In this document: positions 62,097 to 64,000 of the stretch, one piece after another | How positions within the stretch are numbered: position 1 is the stretch's first letter | Layout of the letters: each line of letters begins with the position of its first letter | Assembly (NCBI GenBank): GCA_900472625.1 | Contig: UCIT01000026.1 | Location: 1-64,000, forward strand | DNA from: Hyphomicrobiales bacterium | Lineage (GTDB): Bacteria > Pseudomonadota > Alphaproteobacteria > Rhizobiales > Rhizobiaceae | Direction of reading: 5' to 3' | DNA length: 64,000 nt | Notes under the pieces: generated by a model | Told to the model about the DNA's origin: nothing | Database searches by the model: none | The model's input: only the letters and a program-made list of their open reading frames with translations | Program-made: the position numbers and the translations under genes

Positions 62097-62948
62097 GTGA
62101 AACCAAGCGTCATGGAGTTCGACCCGATGTATGCCGATACGATCAAGAATTTTTCCGTCGGAGGCGCCGAGAAGGCCCATGCTATCCGCCATGACCCTCT
62201 CGCCTTTCTCATTGGCGCGGCAATGGCCGGCGCTTACATCGGCTTTGGCGACATTCTGATGTTTACGGTGGCAGCGCATGTCGACCCGGCGTGGATCCAC
62301 CTCGTCATGGGGATTGTGTTCTCGTCTGCGTTGACCATCGTCGTGTTTGCCGGATCCGAGTTGTTCACGGGCACAGCGATGTACATGCCCCTTGCGGTGC
62401 TATCCGGCCGCTCGCGTCTGATCGATATGCTCGGTGTCTGGGTCTTATGCTGGTTGGGCAATCTCTTCGGCGGCCTAATGCTCGCTGCTCTGTTTCATCT
62501 CGCGGGAGGCGGCGTTTTGCTTGGCGACGGCAGCACCGAGTTCTTTTCGGTGGTCGCCGGTAAGATGTCGACGGGAGCCGAACAACTGTTCGCTCGTGGA
62601 TTACTCTGCAACTGGCTTGTGTGCCTAGCCATCTGGATGGCAGCAAGGACTGACAACGCTGCGGCGAAGATCATGCTCATCTTTTGGCCGATCACGATTT
62701 TCGTTGCTGCCGGCTACGAACACTCTGTCGCCAACATGTTCACCTTCGCAATGGCGCTCATTGGCGAGCACCCCACAGGCATCACGCTGGCCGGCGCCGC
62801 TCACAATCTTCTATGGGTGACGTTAGGAAACCTGGTCGGCGGATCCGTGTTCATGGCAGCGGGATACTGGCTGCAAGGCCGAAATGACGGCCACGTATCG
62901 TTCGCACCGATTCCAGCAAAGACGGAGGATCCGCAAGGCAGGCGATAG
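62097..62948 (+). CDS. Formate/nitrite transporter (FNT) family channel
   Basis: The protein has 283 residues from GTG 62097 (TTAGGA upstream; ATG 62112 is an alternative). Six membrane helices with the FNT repeats are seen: FLIGAAMAGAYIGFGDIL, SELFTGTAMYMPLAVL (the periplasmic-slit region), ARGLLCNWLVCLAIWMA with the C-N-W motif of the second slit, and EHSVANMF containing the conserved central histidine. FNT proteins conduct formate, nitrite or other small monovalent acids. Given oxalate decarboxylase and the formate-dehydrogenase-like gene in the regulon, formate is a reasonable substrate. Confidence 0.92.
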   Translation: MKPSVMEFDPMYADTIKNFSVGGAEKAHAIRHDPLAFLIGAAMAGAYIGFGDILMFTVAAHVDPAWIHLVMGIVFSSALTIVVFAGSELFTGTAMYMPLAVLSGRSRLIDMLGVWVLCWLGNLFGGLMLAALFHLAGGGVLLGDGSTEFFSVVAGKMSTGAEQLFARGLLCNWLVCLAIWMAARTDNAAAKIMLIFWPITIFVAAGYEHSVANMFTFAMALIGEHPTGITLAGAAHNLLWVTLGNLVGGSVFMAAGYWLQGRNDGHVSFAPIPAKTEDPQGRR

Positions 62949-63108
62949 GCCATCTCCAGCTCTAGGCAGGCCCATCAAAGGTCTTAATGACCTGCCCTCC
63001 CTTGCAACTGGTCTGCAGAAGGTCACAAATGTATCACGAAGGACAGGGTGGTCTCCGAGGAACCGAACTCCATATGCGAGCCTACGAACTCAACCCAAGG
63101 AGCGTAAC

Positions 63109-63603
63109 TTGCCTCAGAAAATCCCGGCAGAGAAAATCGGTCTATCCCGTGCGAACCATGTCGGCATCGTCGTATCGGACCTAGCGAGCTCGATAAAGTT
63201 TTACGAGGCTCTAACCGGTACCAAGATCGAGAATGTCGATCAAATTGGCGGCTCTCGGATGGCGGCCGTTCAGGGCATGGACAAGGTGTTGATCAAGTAT
63301 GCCAACGTCCACCTCGACAATCTGAACATCGACCGTCTCCAGTACGACGAACCTAAGCCGCAAAAAGCCGACTATAAGGGCAATGATATCGGTGCCATGC
63401 ACCTCTGCTTTGAGGTGGACGATCTCGATGCCGTGTATCAGCGAATGCTCGACGCCGGCGTGGAGTTCTCGGGCAAACCCATCACATTCGAAGACGGCGA
63501 CGGCCTCAAGAACGGAGCCGGAACTGCGGTTGCCTATTTTGATGATCCCGATGGCACGCACCTTGAGATCATTTCACCAAAAGGCCCCTTTAAGAGGAAG
63601 TGA
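63109..63603 (+). CDS. VOC-family (glyoxalase-like) protein
   Basis: The protein has 164 residues from TTG 63109, with AAGGAG seven bases upstream; the frame is open to 62884 but the earlier part is non-homologous. The domain begins LSRANHVGIVVSDLASSIKFYEALTG and ends AYFDDPDGTHLEIISPKG. H at the first metal position, CFEVDDLDAVYQRM in the middle and the glutamate in HLEI are consistent with a metal-dependent VOC enzyme, but the substrate is unknown. It lies after the FNT gene on the same strand, with a 160-base gap. Confidence 0.85.
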   Translation: MPQKIPAEKIGLSRANHVGIVVSDLASSIKFYEALTGTKIENVDQIGGSRMAAVQGMDKVLIKYANVHLDNLNIDRLQYDEPKPQKADYKGNDIGAMHLCFEVDDLDAVYQRMLDAGVEFSGKPITFEDGDGLKNGAGTAVAYFDDPDGTHLEIISPKGPFKRK

Positions 63604-63612
63604 GTCAACAAA

Positions 63613-63640
63613 CGGTACCCAAGCAAACGCTTGGGTACCG
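63613..63640 (+). terminator. Bidirectional terminator-like hairpin
   Basis: CGGTACCCAAGC and GCTTGGGTACCG form a perfect 12-bp stem with loop AAAC, between the VOC gene (stop 63603) and the convergent protease gene (stop 63659). No T tract is present, but the stem is strong. Confidence 0.65.
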
Positions 63641-63658
63641 TCGGCTATACGGGTCGGC

Positions 63659-64000
63659 TCAGGACACGGCGAACGGGACAGCCACAAAGCTTGACCGACC
63701 TTCCCGGTCGATGAGCAGAAGAACGGACTTCTTTCCCGCCTTGGCGGCATCTGCGACAGCCCGCTTGGCGCTGCTTGCATCGTTGACTTCCGCTCCATTG
63801 ACCTTGCGAATGACGTCTCCGACCTGAATGCCTGCGGCAGCAGCAGTCTTGTCAGGAATGACACTGGCGACCACCGCTCCTGAAAAGTCATCGGGAAGGC
63901 CCAGTTCAGCGCGCTCTTCCTCGGCTAGGTCCGTGAGGCCCAAACCGATCGCTGGTCCCTTTTCCTCTTGCTTTCCAGCATCGGCGACCTGCTTTGAGCC
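63659..64000 (-). CDS. Do/DegP-like periplasmic serine protease, C-terminal PDZ part (partial)
   Basis: The frame enters from the right edge. The visible 113 residues form a second PDZ domain: GLGLTDLAEEERAELGLP, GAVVASVIPDKTAAAAGIQVGDVI, KVNGAEVND, and a C-terminus SVLLLIDREGRSSFVAVPF. This matches the tail of DegP/HtrA-type Do proteases, which degrade misfolded periplasmic proteins. The catalytic domain lies outside the window. Confidence 0.82.
   Translation of the reverse strand, partial: GSKQVADAGKQEEKGPAIGLGLTDLAEEERAELGLPDDFSGAVVASVIPDKTAAAAGIQVGDVIRKVNGAEVNDASSAKRAVADAAKAGKKSVLLLIDREGRSSFVAVPFAVS

Noticed and set aside
1..64000. tRNA, rRNA and CRISPR arrays
   Set aside because: No cloverleaf-like, ribosomal or regularly spaced repeat sequences were seen on reading both strands, although a tRNA scan could not be run.

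Overview
The window looks like a rhizobial alphaproteobacterium (order Rhizobiales). The basis is codon usage and GC, three FixL/FixJ-like two-component modules, an ALA-synthase-like C-terminus at the left edge, a Ugp-type ABC operon, and a DegP-type protease at the right edge. Species and replicon cannot be fixed from the sequence alone. Mixed metabolic, defence and pseudogene content suggests an accessory region, for example a megaplasmid or chromid.

Layout. (1) 1-20.9 kb: a FixJ-like regulator, a receiver-only regulator and a convergent PAS histidine kinase; then an organic-acid block of oxalate decarboxylase, acetoacetate-decarboxylase family protein, PoxB-type pyruvate oxidase and tautomerase; a YtcA/HlyD/FUSC efflux operon; a secreted hydrolase; a complete malonate decarboxylase operon (mdcACDEGBFH order); and a small secreted protein. 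(2) 21.5-39 kb: an accessory island with a HelD/UvrD-like helicase whose zinc-finger tail lies in another frame, a peptidoglycan-binding protein, a full His-Xaa-Ser (hxsDBCA) radical-SAM peptide-modification cassette, and a five-gene minus-strand operon. That operon encodes an SF1 helicase-nuclease, two membrane-anchored coiled-coil proteins (one with a McrB-like AAA+ domain), a DUF2357/McrC-like protein and a large protein of uncertain fold; it looks like a McrBC-related defence system. (3) 39-48 kb: small genes, a VOC protein, a Ugp-like ABC operon with a phosphodiesterase and an RpiR regulator, then decayed remains of dps and a GGDEF gene. (4) 48-64 kb: moaA, a cupin protein, a YdeP/FdhF-type molybdopterin oxidoreductase with a terminator hairpin in its leader, two more FixL/FixJ-like modules, a winged-helix/NB-ARC regulator, small secreted proteins, an XRE regulator, an FNT-family formate/nitrite transporter, a VOC protein and the end of a DegP-like protease.

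How it fits together. Two related DNA motifs recur in intergenic regions across the window. Class A is the palindrome CCACACYTWAGTGTGG and class B is CCACACCTnmGGATAGGT. They lie near the regulators themselves and near oxalate decarboxylase, the efflux operon, the secreted hydrolase, moaA, the YdeP-like oxidoreductase and the FNT channel. I infer one dispersed regulon run by the paralogous FixJ-like regulators. Its members decarboxylate or move organic acids (oxalate to formate, pyruvate to acetate, malonate to acetate) and include a homologue of an E. coli acid-resistance protein, so acid or organic-acid stress adaptation is a reasonable hypothesis. The hxs cassette and the five-gene defence-like operon are the two least characterised systems here.
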